Assembly: GCF_002797435.1 (NCBI RefSeq)
Contig: NZ_PGEN01000001.1
Span: 124,001 to 188,000 of the forward strand
DNA from: Sphingomonas koreensis
Lineage (GTDB): Bacteria > Pseudomonadota > Alphaproteobacteria > Sphingomonadales > Sphingomonadaceae
Length of the DNA: 64,000 bases
Direction: 5' to 3'
A model generated the notes under the pieces. That model did no database searches and was not told where the DNA came from. It was given only the letters and a program-made list of their open reading frames with translations. Numbering within the stretch: position 1 is the stretch's first letter; the number at the start of each line of letters is the position of its first letter. Below are positions 1 through 8,593 of this stretch, one piece after another. The translations under genes were made by a program, and so were the position numbers.

Positions 1-232
1 TGAGACCATCGAGCTTGAACGTGCCGATCTTCTCCTCGCGCGGGATCACGAAATCGCGCGAGATGATCTGCGCATCGACGTACAGCGCATCGCCGCGCAT
101 GTAGAGGATATGCGGCGCCAGCACCATGCGCGTGCGGTTGTAGAAGGCGTTCAGGCAAAGCTGCCTGACGATCCCCTCCAGCACGATCGGTGTCGGGTTG
201 GCCGGTGATTCGGCTCCGTTAGCGGTATCCAT
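1..232 (-). CDS. Hypothetical protein, C-terminus cut by window edge
   Basis: Reading leftward from an ATG at 232 there is an open frame of 77 codons that runs off the left edge. It begins MDTANGAESPANPT and contains a segment with alternating hydrophobic and charged residues (MVLAPHILYMRGDALYVDAQ, then REEKIGTFKLDG) that suggests a small beta-rich domain. I recall similar uncharacterised proteins in sphingomonads but cannot name a family. There is no Shine-Dalgarno. A TTGCTG hexamer, a 16-bp gap and CCAGAT lie 7 nt before the ATG, so the message may start at or near the ATG. The function is unknown. Confidence 0.7.
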   Translation of the reverse strand, partial: MDTANGAESPANPTPIVLEGIVRQLCLNAFYNRTRMVLAPHILYMRGDALYVDAQIISRDFVIPREEKIGTFKLDGL

Positions 233-311
233 GGCAATAATCTGGCGACTATGTTGCGATGCAGCAAGTGGAGAATCTTCCGGACGGCCGGAAAAACCGG
301 CCGGTCGCCTG

Positions 312-962
312 TTATTTCTTGTGCCAGGGCAACGTGATCAGCCAGCTTTTGGGCCGCCCGCTCGGTTTGGGTGTGCCGTCGAGCCGCTCGGCGCGGAGGA
401 TCTTAACAGGCTTCAGGATCATCTGCCCCCGCATCACGCCCCTCCCCCCGCCGCTCGGCATCGCGAGCATCCGGCGCACCACGTCCATGCCGCCGATCAC
501 CTTGCCGAATGCCGCAAAGCCCGGCGTGTTCGGCCGCGCGTCGAGCGAGGGATTGTCCCCCACCATGATCGAGAAATTGCCGTTCGCCGAATCGGGATCG
601 ATGCCATGCGCCATCGAGATCGTCCCGCTCAGATGCCGGATCCCGGTGCGGCTGGTCGGTTCCAGCGGAAGCGCGGGCAACATCCGTCGCGCATCGGTTC
701 CGATTCCGCCCTGGACGAATCCCAGCTTCGGATCGCTCGCGCGCCGTGCGGTGCGATAGAATTCCGTGCCCTCGAATCGGCCGTCATCGACATAGAGGAG
801 GAAATTGGCGACGGTCTTCGGCGCGCGCCGCGCGTCGAGCGCGACTGTGATACTGCCCGCTGAAGTCACCAGCCGGACGCGAACAACGGGTGGTTCGGGC
901 GGCGGCGCGGCAGAGACAAGCGAGAGCGCGCAGAACCCAAGAAAAACACGCCGATCCAACAT
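312..962 (-). CDS. Peptidyl-prolyl cis-trans isomerase, cyclophilin type, exported
   Basis: A 216-residue protein with an N-terminal signal peptide (RR pair then a hydrophobic stretch to about residue 18) followed by one cyclophilin domain. Recognisable family segments are GSITVALDARRAPKTVANFL near the N-terminus, a QGG motif, and HLSGTISMAHG with SANGNFSIMVGDNPSLD in the second half. The usual FHRV motif is FYRT here; the catalytic arginine is kept but the preceding His is Tyr. It probably assists folding of proline-containing proteins in the periplasm. Its ATG overlaps the hflX stop codon by one base (TAATG), so it is probably translated from the hfq-hflX message. The charged tail after residue 190 is unusual. 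Confidence 0.9.
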   Translation of the reverse strand: MLDRRVFLGFCALSLVSAAPPPEPPVVRVRLVTSAGSITVALDARRAPKTVANFLLYVDDGRFEGTEFYRTARRASDPKLGFVQGGIGTDARRMLPALPLEPTSRTGIRHLSGTISMAHGIDPDSANGNFSIMVGDNPSLDARPNTPGFAAFGKVIGGMDVVRRMLAMPSGGGRGVMRGQMILKPVKILRAERLDGTPKPSGRPKSWLITLPWHKK

Positions 963-2254
963 TATGCGCCGCGAACCTCGAACCTCTCATAGTCCTTCGG
1001 CGCCATGCGGACCTCATAGACGGCATGTTCGCCATCCATCCAATGCTCGACGACGTCGCCATGCTGGTGCAGCCATGCCGCGCCGGCGCCGTCGCTGGGG
1101 TCGAGCCGGATCGTGTACCGGCGGTGCCCCTGGGTCAGCAGGCCGGAGACCTTACCGATCAGCGTCGCGACCCCTTCCCCGCTGAGTGCCGACACCGCGA
1201 CCACATCGTCGTGCTTGCCGGCCTCGGCGAGCAGTTCGTCACGTTGTTCCGGATCGAGCAGGTCGAGCTTGTTCCATGCCTCGAACCGCGGCGTGGCGGG
1301 ATCGACGCCGATCTCCTTCAGCACGGCCTCGACATCGTCCTTCTGCGCCTGCGTATCGGGATGCGCGATGTCGCGGACATGGATCAGCAGGTCGGCCGAC
1401 ACCACTTCCTCCAGCGTCGCCTTGAACGCCGCGACCAGCTGCGTCGGCAGTTCCGACACGAACCCCACCGTGTCCGACAAGATCGCCTTGTCGATTCCGG
1501 GCAGCGAAATCTGCCGCAACGTCGGATCGAGCGTTGCGAACAGCAGATTCTCCGCCATGACGTCAGCGCCGGTCAGGCGGTTGAACAGCGTCGATTTTCC
1601 GGCGTTGGTGTAGCCGACCAGCGCGATCACCGGCCAGGGTGCGCGCTGGCGCCGGTCGCGGTGCAGGCCGCGCGTGCGGCTCACCGAGTCGAGCTCGCGC
1701 CGGAGCCGCGCCATGCGGTCGCGGATCAGCCGGCGGTCGGCCTCGATCTGGGTCTCGCCGGGGCCGCCGAGGAATCCGAAGCCGCCGCGCTGGCGCTCGA
1801 GGTGGGTCCAGCTGCGCACCAGCCGTCCCGCCTGATAGTCGAGATGCGCCAGTTCCACCTGCAACCGGCCCTCGGCCGTGCGCGCACGCTCACCGAAAAT
1901 CTCGAGGATCAGGCCGGTGCGGTCGATCACCTTGCAGCCGAGTGCGGTTTCAAGGTTGCGCTGCTGCACCGGCGTCAGCGCCGCGTCGAACACGGCGAGA
2001 CCCAGCTCGCTGTCGCGCACCGTCTCGGCCAGCGCATCGACCTGGCCCGATCCGATCAGCGTGCCCGGCTTGGGCGCGCGGATGCGCAGCGCGACGCGCT
2101 CGACGACCTCGATCCCGATCGCCAGCGCAAGGCCGGCGGTTTCCTCCAGCCGCGCCTCGGCGTCGCGTGTGCTGCCGCCGAGGTCGGGATAGACCACCAC
2201 CGCCCGCGCGCCGCGTGCGAACTCGTCTGTATCGCGATCGAAACCGGTACTCAT
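962..2254 (-). CDS. hflX: GTPase HflX
   Basis: A 430-residue HflX/Obg-class GTPase that acts on ribosomes; in other bacteria HflX splits stalled 70S or 100S particles after stress. The N-terminal glycine-rich HflX domain includes KPGTLIGSGQVDAL (about residues 62-75) and GGFGFLGGPGETQIE (about 157-171), a hallmark of the family. The G domain follows with G1 GYTNAGKST (214-222), the family signature FATLDPT (239-245), G3 DTVGF (261-265) and a NKLD G4 motif. It lies 20 bp downstream of hfq, the conserved hfq-hflX order, and its stop overlaps the start of the cyclophilin gene. Length is normal for the family. Confidence 0.96.
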   Translation of the reverse strand: MSTGFDRDTDEFARGARAVVVYPDLGGSTRDAEARLEETAGLALAIGIEVVERVALRIRAPKPGTLIGSGQVDALAETVRDSELGLAVFDAALTPVQQRNLETALGCKVIDRTGLILEIFGERARTAEGRLQVELAHLDYQAGRLVRSWTHLERQRGGFGFLGGPGETQIEADRRLIRDRMARLRRELDSVSRTRGLHRDRRQRAPWPVIALVGYTNAGKSTLFNRLTGADVMAENLLFATLDPTLRQISLPGIDKAILSDTVGFVSELPTQLVAAFKATLEEVVSADLLIHVRDIAHPDTQAQKDDVEAVLKEIGVDPATPRFEAWNKLDLLDPEQRDELLAEAGKHDDVVAVSALSGEGVATLIGKVSGLLTQGHRRYTIRLDPSDGAGAAWLHQHGDVVEHWMDGEHAVYEVRMAPKDYERFEVRGA

Positions 2255-2274
2255 AAACTCAGGCGCTTTGCCTC

Positions 2275-2757
2275 TCAGCCTTCCTCGCCGTCATCAGCCA
2301 GGTTCAGCGGATGGGCGGGCTGGATCGTGGACACGGCGTGCTTATAGACCAGCTGATAGACGCCATCGCGCTGCAGCAGCATGCAGAACAGGTCGAACGC
2401 CGCAATCCCGCCTTGCAGCATCACGCCATTGACCAGGAACATGGTCACATTTTCCTGCTGACGCTTCACCGCGTTCAGGAAAACTTCCTGCAAAACCGGG
2501 TTCTTGGACGCCGAATCGGGTACCGCATCTACGATCGATGCGACATCGACCGCGCCCGACGGCATGATCGTCGAGATCGCGTGCTTGTAGATCAGCTGCG
2601 ACTGGCCGTCGCGGCGCAGCAGCACGGAGAAATTGTCGAACCAGGTGACGATTCCCTGGAGCTTCACGCCCTTGACCAGGAACATCGTGACGGGGGTCTT
2701 GGATTTACGCAGTGCGTTCAGGAACAGATCCTGGAGGGATGTCTGCTTGTCGGCCAT
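2275..2757 (-). CDS. hfq: RNA chaperone Hfq with two tandem Sm domains
   Basis: This 160-residue protein contains two consecutive Hfq domains instead of one. Domain 1 runs from about residue 7 ([20 protein letters not shown]) to [12 protein letters not shown] near 66; domain 2 runs from about 88 ([20 protein letters not shown]) to [11 protein letters not shown]. Both keep the Sm1 and the YKH Sm2 signatures that form the poly(U) pocket. The rim differs: RKSK in domain 1, KRQQ in domain 2. Hfq pairs small RNAs with mRNAs. I chose the ATG at 2757 because GGAAG sits 8 nt upstream; a second ATG at 2772 would add five residues. The gene precedes hflX. A hexameric ring would need only three such chains, or six with doubled rings. 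Confidence 0.95.
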   Translation of the reverse strand: MADKQTSLQDLFLNALRKSKTPVTMFLVKGVKLQGIVTWFDNFSVLLRRDGQSQLIYKHAISTIMPSGAVDVASIVDAVPDSASKNPVLQEVFLNAVKRQQENVTMFLVNGVMLQGGIAAFDLFCMLLQRDGVYQLVYKHAVSTIQPAHPLNLADDGEEG

Positions 2758-2941
2758 AGGAGCGACTTCCATTGTTTTTGGCAGGATTTTTCCCGCGAGA
2801 GCGCCGTTTCCCGGCGTCGGAGGTGCGCCACCCGCGGCGCGTGGAGCAATGTAGGCGGTCGGCCGGGGAAGGTCCAGTGGCCTCCCCCGCCCTGTCGGAC
2901 GGGTTTTCGACCGACGAGCGTCTTGCGCCGGAATTCGGCGA

Positions 2942-4318
2942 TCAGTCTTCGCGTTCCTCGTGGATCCCCAGCAGCTTGAGCTTCCGGTGCAATGCAGATC
3001 GCTCCATCCCGATGAAATGGGCGGTGCGCGAGATGTTCCCCGAGAAGCGCCGGATCTGGATACGCAGATATTCGCGCTCGAACGTCTCGCGCGCTTCCTT
3101 GAGCGGCGCGCCCATCATCGCCGTCGCCCCGGCGCCATCGCCTTCGCCGCTGCGGCGGCCGAGTACGTCGGCAGGCAGCAGGTCGATATCGATCCGGCCG
3201 ATCCGGTCGCCGGGCGCAAGGATCACCGTCGCCTCGACCACGTTGCGCAACTGGCGGACATTGCCCGGCCATTCATAGCTTTGCAGCGCGACCATCGCAT
3301 CGGCCGCGACCTCGGGAGTCGGCACGCGGCGCTCGGTGGCGTAATGCGCGACGAAATGCTCGACCAGGGGGGGGATATCCTCACGCCGCTCGGTCAGCGG
3401 CGGGATCGCGACGGGCACGACGTTGAGCCGGTAGAACAGATCCTCGCGGAACCGCCCCTCGGCGATTTCGGTCATCAGGTCGCGCGCCGTGGCGGAGACC
3501 ACGCGCACATCGACCTTCACCTGCCGCTGCCCGCCGATGCGGGTGAATTTCTGTTCGGTCAGCACGCGCAGGATCCGCCCCTGCGTCGCCAGCGGCATGT
3601 CTGCGATCTCGTCGAGGAACAGGGTTCCGCCATGGGCCTGTTCGAGCAGGCCGGGATGGACGAGATCGCCGTCCTCGACCCCGAACAGCTCTTCCTCGAC
3701 GCGCTCGGGTGTCATCCGGGCCGCGCTGACGATCACGAAAGGTCCGCTCACACGGTTGCTCCATTCGTGGAGCAGGCGCGCGGCGACTTCCTTTCCGGTA
3801 CCGGGCCCGCCGGTGATCATCACCCGACTGCCGGTCGCGGCGACCCGCTTCAGCGTCGCGCGCACGCTGTTGATCGATCCGGAAGTGCCCGTCAGATCGG
3901 TCTCGCGCCCCACGCTCGCGCGCAGCGAAGCGACCTCGCGCCGCAGGCGTTCGGTCTCGGTTGCGCGCTCGACCAGGAGCAGCAGCCGTTCGGCTTCGAA
4001 CGGCTTCTCGATGAAGTCGCTCGCGCCGCGCCGGATCGCCGCGACCGCGGTGTCGAGATTGCCGTGGCCGGAGATCACCAGCACCGGGAGCGAGGGATCG
4101 CGCCGCTTGATCTCGTCGAGCAGTTCCAGCCCGTCGAGCCGCGATCCCTGCAGCCATACGTCGAGCAGCACGAGGCTCGGCCGCCGTTCGGCAATCGCCT
4201 CGAGTGCGGCATCGCTGTCCGCGGCGCCGCGCGTCTCATAGCCTTCGTCCTCGAGCACGCCTGCAACCAGTTCGCGGATGTCGCGCTCGTCATCGACGAC
4301 CAGAATGTCCAAGCTCAT
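2942..4318 (-). CDS. ntrX: Response regulator NtrX, AAA+ type, without GAFTGA
   Basis: A 458-residue NtrC-family regulator and presumed partner of NtrY. Receiver domain: acidic pocket D9/D10, phospho-acceptor D53 (LLDVWLQG) and K105. AAA+ domain: Walker A GGPGTGKE (about 170-177), Walker [14 protein letters not shown] (about 230-242), and a SATARDLM sensor I region. A Fis-type helix-turn-helix closes the protein ([20 protein letters not shown]). Where NtrC has GHEKGAFTGA, this protein reads [11 protein letters not shown], so the sigma-54 contact loop is missing; it probably does not act as a classical sigma-54 activator. It starts five bases after ntrY ends, so the two are co-transcribed. The family controls nitrogen, respiratory and envelope genes in alphaproteobacteria. 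Confidence 0.95.
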   Translation of the reverse strand: MSLDILVVDDERDIRELVAGVLEDEGYETRGAADSDAALEAIAERRPSLVLLDVWLQGSRLDGLELLDEIKRRDPSLPVLVISGHGNLDTAVAAIRRGASDFIEKPFEAERLLLLVERATETERLRREVASLRASVGRETDLTGTSGSINSVRATLKRVAATGSRVMITGGPGTGKEVAARLLHEWSNRVSGPFVIVSAARMTPERVEEELFGVEDGDLVHPGLLEQAHGGTLFLDEIADMPLATQGRILRVLTEQKFTRIGGQRQVKVDVRVVSATARDLMTEIAEGRFREDLFYRLNVVPVAIPPLTERREDIPPLVEHFVAHYATERRVPTPEVAADAMVALQSYEWPGNVRQLRNVVEATVILAPGDRIGRIDIDLLPADVLGRRSGEGDGAGATAMMGAPLKEARETFEREYLRIQIRRFSGNISRTAHFIGMERSALHRKLKLLGIHEERED

Positions 4319-4323
4319 ACGCG

Positions 4324-6588
4324 TTACCCGTTCTTCGTTCTGGTTAGCCCGGCCGGCATTGCGCCACCGGGTTCGTCACTGCCGTCCTCGCCACCGGTTC
4401 CCGCCAGGCGCTCCAGCGTTGCCATGTCGAAGCACAGCGTCACGCGCGTGCCGCCGCCGGGGCGGTCGGCAAAGGTCATCGTCCCGAAATGCTCCTCGAC
4501 GATCTTCTTGACGATCGCGAGCCCCAGGCCGGTGCCGCGCGCGCGCGTCGTCATATAGGGCTCGACGATCCGTTCGCGTTCGGCGGGAAGGCCGATGCCG
4601 TTGTCGTCTATGTCGATCAGCAGCTGCCCCGACTCGCCCGCGCGGATCGTCATCTCCACCAGGCCGCGCTCGCCCTCGCCTTCCGCCTCGGTCCGCATCT
4701 CGACCGCCTCGGTCGCGTTCTTGACCAGATTGGTCAGCGCCTGGCCCAGCTGTCGGCGATCGCACACCAGCGCCGGCACCGGATCGGGATGAGTCAAGGT
4801 GTAACGGATCTCGGGCTTCGCCACCTCGTGCAGGAACATCGTCTGCCGCGCGATATCGAGCACCGATTCCTCGCGGAAGATCGGCTTGGGCATCCGCGCG
4901 AAGGACGAGAATTCGTCCACCATCCGCCGCAGGTCGCCTACCTGCCGCACGATCGTGTCGGTCAGCTTGGCGAAGGTGCCGTCCTCGGCATCGACCTGCT
5001 TGCCATAACGGCGCTGGAGGCGCTCGGCGGCGAGCTGGATCGGGGTCAACGGGTTCTTGATCTCGTGCGCGATGCGGCGCGCCACGTCGGACCAGGCTGC
5101 CCGCCGCTGGTCGAGCAACTGCTGGGTGATGTCGTCGAACGTCAGCACCTGCCCGCCTTCGTCACGGGTGATCTTCACCGCCAGCGTCCGTGCCTCGCCG
5201 CCGCTGGCGAGCTGGACGATATCCTCGCGCGCTTCGCCCCCGAGCAGATGGTCGAGCTCGGGCGCGACGTCGGACAGCAGCCGCCCGACCGGTGCCTCGC
5301 CGGGATTGAGCAGCGCCATGGCCGAGCTGTTGATGACGCGGATGCGCTGGTCCGCATCGATCGAAACCACGCCCGCAGTCACGCCGGACATCACCGCCTC
5401 GATCAGCGCGCGGCGGCTCTCCGACTGCGCGTTGGCAGCGACGAGCGCGTTGGTCTGTTCCTGCAGCCGGTCGGTCATCCGGTTGAACGCCGTCGCGAGG
5501 ATGCCCAGCTCGTCCTCCGCACGCGTGGTCGGCACGCGCGTGGCGAGATCACCCTCGGCCACGTCCCGCGCCGCCTTGACCAGGTCGCCCACCGGACGGA
5601 CGAGGCGATCGGCGATCTCCAGCGCGACCCAGACGGCAAGACCGACGATCAGCAGCGAGAGAACCAGCAGCGCGATGTTGAACTGGAGCTGGAGGGAGCG
5701 CGAACGCTCGGTCAGTGCGGCATAGTCCCGCACGACTGACTCTGCACGCGCCTTGCGTTCCAGCAGCGCCGGGTCGACCACGCGAGCGGCATAGAGATAG
5801 GTGTTCGGCGTACCCGGAAACCGCGTGAGCGCGCGGATGCGTCCGCCCGCATCCTCGACCACGATCTGCTTCTTGCCCGATTTCAGTTCACGGATCGCGC
5901 TTGCGTTCACCTGCTCCTCGATCAATCGCTCATACGGATTGAGGATGGCAAGCGTCAGAATTTCGCCCGTGCTGGATTCACGGACGATTGCGGCTTCGGA
6001 CAGTTCGCGCTGGGTCGTCTGAACCAGCAGATAGTTGAAGAACTCGCGGCTATCGATCGGAACGCCTTCGCTCAGCGCGCGCGCCAAATCGATCGACATC
6101 GCCTCGGTGTTGGCGCCGACGCGCTGTCCCAGGTCATCGAAGCTGCCCTGCGCCACCTTCGACGCATTCTCCAGCATCGATCGCGCACGGTCCGAATACC
6201 AGAACTCGACGCCATACTGGAACAGCAGCGACGCGACGATCGACACGAAGATCGTCGGCACGCTCGCCAGGATCGAGAAGATCGCCACCAGCCGGACGTG
6301 TAGCCGCGCCCGCCCGCCCAGCACGGAACGCGCCGCGCGCCGCATCGCAACGCGGCGGCCGATCAGCACGATCAGCGCGACCAACGGAACAAGGTTTGCG
6401 ACCAGCAGCAGCGCGACAAGGGGCGGGGTCAGCAGGCGCTGCGATTCGGTGTTGCCGCTGATCACCAGATAGGTGGTCAGCATCATGCCGACCGCCACGC
6501 CGAAGATGACCAGCTCCAGGATCGGGGTAAGCGTGAACCGCCGCGCACCCGGCAGTGTATCGGCAATCGGCTCGGCGACGGCGGTCAT
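4324..6588 (-). CDS. ntrY: Sensor histidine kinase NtrY
   Basis: A membrane sensor kinase of about 754 residues. Order seen: three N-terminal hydrophobic segments, a periplasmic region of about 180 residues, a further membrane segment (about 303-325), HAMP (DRLVRPVGDLVKAARDVAEG), PAS (ALIEAVMSGVTAGVVSID), HisKA with the phospho-histidine in [14 protein letters not shown] (about H508) and HATPase with N-box LTNLVKNATEA and G-box TRARGTGLGLAIVKKI. It phosphorylates NtrX, encoded directly downstream. I prefer the ATG at 6588; the same frame stays open to a GTG at 6627, and neither has a convincing ribosome site. An ntrC-tail fragment lies 60 bp upstream of the ATG. Confidence 0.94.
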   Translation of the reverse strand: MTAVAEPIADTLPGARRFTLTPILELVIFGVAVGMMLTTYLVISGNTESQRLLTPPLVALLLVANLVPLVALIVLIGRRVAMRRAARSVLGGRARLHVRLVAIFSILASVPTIFVSIVASLLFQYGVEFWYSDRARSMLENASKVAQGSFDDLGQRVGANTEAMSIDLARALSEGVPIDSREFFNYLLVQTTQRELSEAAIVRESSTGEILTLAILNPYERLIEEQVNASAIRELKSGKKQIVVEDAGGRIRALTRFPGTPNTYLYAARVVDPALLERKARAESVVRDYAALTERSRSLQLQFNIALLVLSLLIVGLAVWVALEIADRLVRPVGDLVKAARDVAEGDLATRVPTTRAEDELGILATAFNRMTDRLQEQTNALVAANAQSESRRALIEAVMSGVTAGVVSIDADQRIRVINSSAMALLNPGEAPVGRLLSDVAPELDHLLGGEAREDIVQLASGGEARTLAVKITRDEGGQVLTFDDITQQLLDQRRAAWSDVARRIAHEIKNPLTPIQLAAERLQRRYGKQVDAEDGTFAKLTDTIVRQVGDLRRMVDEFSSFARMPKPIFREESVLDIARQTMFLHEVAKPEIRYTLTHPDPVPALVCDRRQLGQALTNLVKNATEAVEMRTEAEGEGERGLVEMTIRAGESGQLLIDIDDNGIGLPAERERIVEPYMTTRARGTGLGLAIVKKIVEEHFGTMTFADRPGGGTRVTLCFDMATLERLAGTGGEDGSDEPGGAMPAGLTRTKNG

Positions 6589-6648
6589 CGTTGCATGGCT
6601 ACAACATAGCCGTTGCCTTGAAAACACACTTCTTGCGGCAATCCGTCG

Positions 6649-6714
6649 CTAGGGCGTGCCATCCTGCCGCGGTCCGCCGAGGTCGATCCCTAGCGTATCC
6701 AGCCGCTTGCGGAG
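6649..6714 (-). pseudogene. Second, orphan copy of the ntrC 3' end
   Basis: Read on the minus strand this 66-bp stretch gives LRKRLDTLGIDLGGPRQDGTP and a TAG stop. The real ntrC ends LRKRLDTLGIDVGGSRQDDHA and TAG (7148-7213). Over the first 54 bases there are eight differences, six synonymous and two conservative (V/L, S/P); the last four codons before the stop differ more. Similarity stops abruptly upstream. This pattern is that of a diverged but once functional ntrC terminus, not random decay. It has no start codon of its own and lies between ntrY and the small gene at 6799. Confidence 0.85.
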
Positions 6715-6798
6715 TATGGGTACGTCACTTTCCCGCCAACCGGCGAGTAGTGCAGAAGCCGTCTTCCTTAAATGCCAAGCAAGTCCGAAAGCCGATGT

Positions 6799-6993
6799 CT
6801 AATTAGTAACTTTCTTTGCCCAAGGGTACTGATGAACTATTTGGCAGCCTGAATTGCTGCACAACATTACGTAACATGTATTTCCCGAGCACACCGTAAC
6901 TGTGCTAGGGGCTGGATCCTGATTCTGCGCATAAACTGCAAGCGGCGCGGTGAAGCCCGCAATAACAAGTGATAAAAGAGATATTGTCTTCAT
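6799..6993 (-). CDS. Small secreted protein, function unknown (64 aa)
   Basis: A 64-residue protein starting at the ATG at 6993, preceded by a good GGAGG at 6-nt spacing; an upstream in-frame start at 7065 has no such site. Residues 1-21 (MKTISLLSLVIAGFTAPLAVYA) form a clear signal peptide with an A-x-A cut site. The mature part of about 43 residues has four cysteines (VCSGNTCYVMLCSNSGCQIV), which could make two disulphides. By hand count the coding region is about 45% GC, far below its neighbours, and it lies between ntrC and a duplicated ntrC tail, so I infer it was acquired. I do not recognise the family. Confidence 0.6.
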   Translation of the reverse strand: MKTISLLSLVIAGFTAPLAVYAQNQDPAPSTVTVCSGNTCYVMLCSNSGCQIVHQYPWAKKVTN

Positions 6994-7147
6994 CACAAGC
7001 CTCCGGCGAGTTCCGAGAGAAATGCTAGGGACATATTGGCTATCGTATTGGAGGGACCTGTTCAAGTGCTAAGTCGCTTCTAGGTTGGGCATTGCGACGT
7101 GCGGCCGTGAATTCTGGAACGCTCGGCGCATGACTATAATTCCCACT
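6994..7147. other. Low-GC spacer between ntrC and the small secreted gene
   Basis: This 154-bp gap is visibly richer in A and T than the flanking genes. It holds the GGAGG ribosome site of the small gene and no other gene. No strong hairpin or recognisable mobile-element end was seen. Together with the small gene it forms the segment bounded by the two ntrC 3' ends. Confidence 0.5.
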
Positions 7148-8593
7148 CTATGCATGATCATCCTGGCGCGATCCGCCGACATCGATGCCCAGCGTATCGA
7201 GCCGCTTGCGCAGCGTGTTGCGGTTGATCCCCAGCGCCCGCGCCGCGCGCAGCTGGTTCTGGCCGTGGCGTGCCAGCATCGCTTCGATCAGCGGACGCTC
7301 GACCTCGCCGATGATGCGGTCGTAGAGCGTGCCGTCCTCAAGCACCTTGGGTTCCTCGACCGCGATCCGCGCCAGCCGCGCATGCACTGCCGCCTCGATC
7401 CCTTCGTCGCGCGCCGCGGGCAGCAACGCTGCGGCCTCGCCCAGCATCGTCCGCACCGCCGCCGCATCGATCCATTCGTCGCGGTGGAGCGCGGCCATGC
7501 GGCGCATCAGGTTTTCCAGCTCGCGGACATTGCCCGGCCAGTCATGGGCTTCGAGCGTCGCGATGGCATCGTCGCCGATCGCCTTGCGCGGCAGTCCGTC
7601 CTCGACCGCGCGGTCGAGGAAGTGGCGCGCAAGCAGCTTGATGTCCTGCCGCCGCTCCCTCAACGCGGGCAATGCGATCGGCACCACGTTGAGCCGGTAG
7701 AACAGGTCTTCGCGGAACGCTCCCGCCACCACCTGGCTCATCAGATCCTTGTTGGTCGCTGCGACGATGCGCACGTCCGCGCGGATCGCCCGCGCTCCGC
7801 CCACGGTGGTGAATTCGCCCGACTGCAGCACGCGCAGCAGCCGCGTCTGCGCCTCCATCGGCATGTCGCCGATCTCGTCGAGGAACAGTGTCCCGCCCGA
7901 CGCCTGTTCGAACTTGCCCGCGACCCGCGCCGCGGCGCCGGTGAACGCGCCCTTCTCGTGCCCGAACAGCTCGGCCTCGATCAGCTCGCGCGGGATCGCG
8001 GCCATGTTGAGCGCGACGAACGGCGCACGCCGCCGCGGTCCCAGATCGTGGATCGCCTGCGCGACCAGTTCTTTGCCGGTCCCGCTCTCCCCCGTGATCA
8101 GCACCGTCAGCTCGTTCGAGACGACGCGTGCGATGATGCGGTACACGTCCTGCATCGCCGGTGACCGGCCGATCAACGCGACGGCGTGATCTTCATTTGC
8201 TGCGACATCGTCCACCAGCCGCCGCCCCCGTGCCAGTGCGCTCGCTACCGTGGTGGTCAGCGCATCGAGGTCGAACGGCTTGGGCAGATAGTCGAACGCC
8301 CCCGCCTCGGTCGCGCGGACGGCGGTCGCCAGCGTGTTCTGCGCCGAGAGGACGATGATGGGCAGATCGGGGTACTCGCCGGTCAGCGTCGCCACCAGAT
8401 CGAGGCCGTTGCCGTCGGGCAGGACCACGTCGGTCACCACCACATCCGGCATCGCTCCGCGCATCTCGCGCTTGAGATCGCCCAGCGACGCGGCCGCGGT
8501 GACGCGGTGCCCCGCGCGGCGCAGCGCCTGCGTCACCACCGTGCGGATCGCGGCATCGTCGTCACAGATCAGGATGGAGCCCGTCACGCTCAT
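7148..8593 (-). CDS. ntrC: Nitrogen regulation response regulator NtrC
   Basis: A 481-residue sigma-54 activator. Receiver: DDD pocket (11-13), phospho-acceptor D55 (VVTDVVLPDG) and K105. AAA+: Walker A GESGTGKE (168-175), intact GAFTGA loop (215-220) for sigma-54 contact, Walker [14 protein letters not shown] (233-245). C-terminal Fis-like DNA-binding helix-turn-helix (QLRAARALGINRNTLRKRL). It switches on nitrogen-scavenging genes when phosphorylated by NtrB. Its ATG overlaps the stop of the small membrane gene by four bases (ATGA), so translation is coupled. Its last 66 bp are repeated downstream at 6649-6714. Confidence 0.96.
   Translation of the reverse strand: MSVTGSILICDDDAAIRTVVTQALRRAGHRVTAAASLGDLKREMRGAMPDVVVTDVVLPDGNGLDLVATLTGEYPDLPIIVLSAQNTLATAVRATEAGAFDYLPKPFDLDALTTTVASALARGRRLVDDVAANEDHAVALIGRSPAMQDVYRIIARVVSNELTVLITGESGTGKELVAQAIHDLGPRRRAPFVALNMAAIPRELIEAELFGHEKGAFTGAAARVAGKFEQASGGTLFLDEIGDMPMEAQTRLLRVLQSGEFTTVGGARAIRADVRIVAATNKDLMSQVVAGAFREDLFYRLNVVPIALPALRERRQDIKLLARHFLDRAVEDGLPRKAIGDDAIATLEAHDWPGNVRELENLMRRMAALHRDEWIDAAAVRTMLGEAAALLPAARDEGIEAAVHARLARIAVEEPKVLEDGTLYDRIIGEVERPLIEAMLARHGQNQLRAARALGINRNTLRKRLDTLGIDVGGSRQDDHA

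Noticed and set aside
2929..2942. Small CGCCG/CGGCG hairpin at the ntrX stop as a terminator
   Set aside because: Only five base pairs and no T-run; expected by chance at this base composition.
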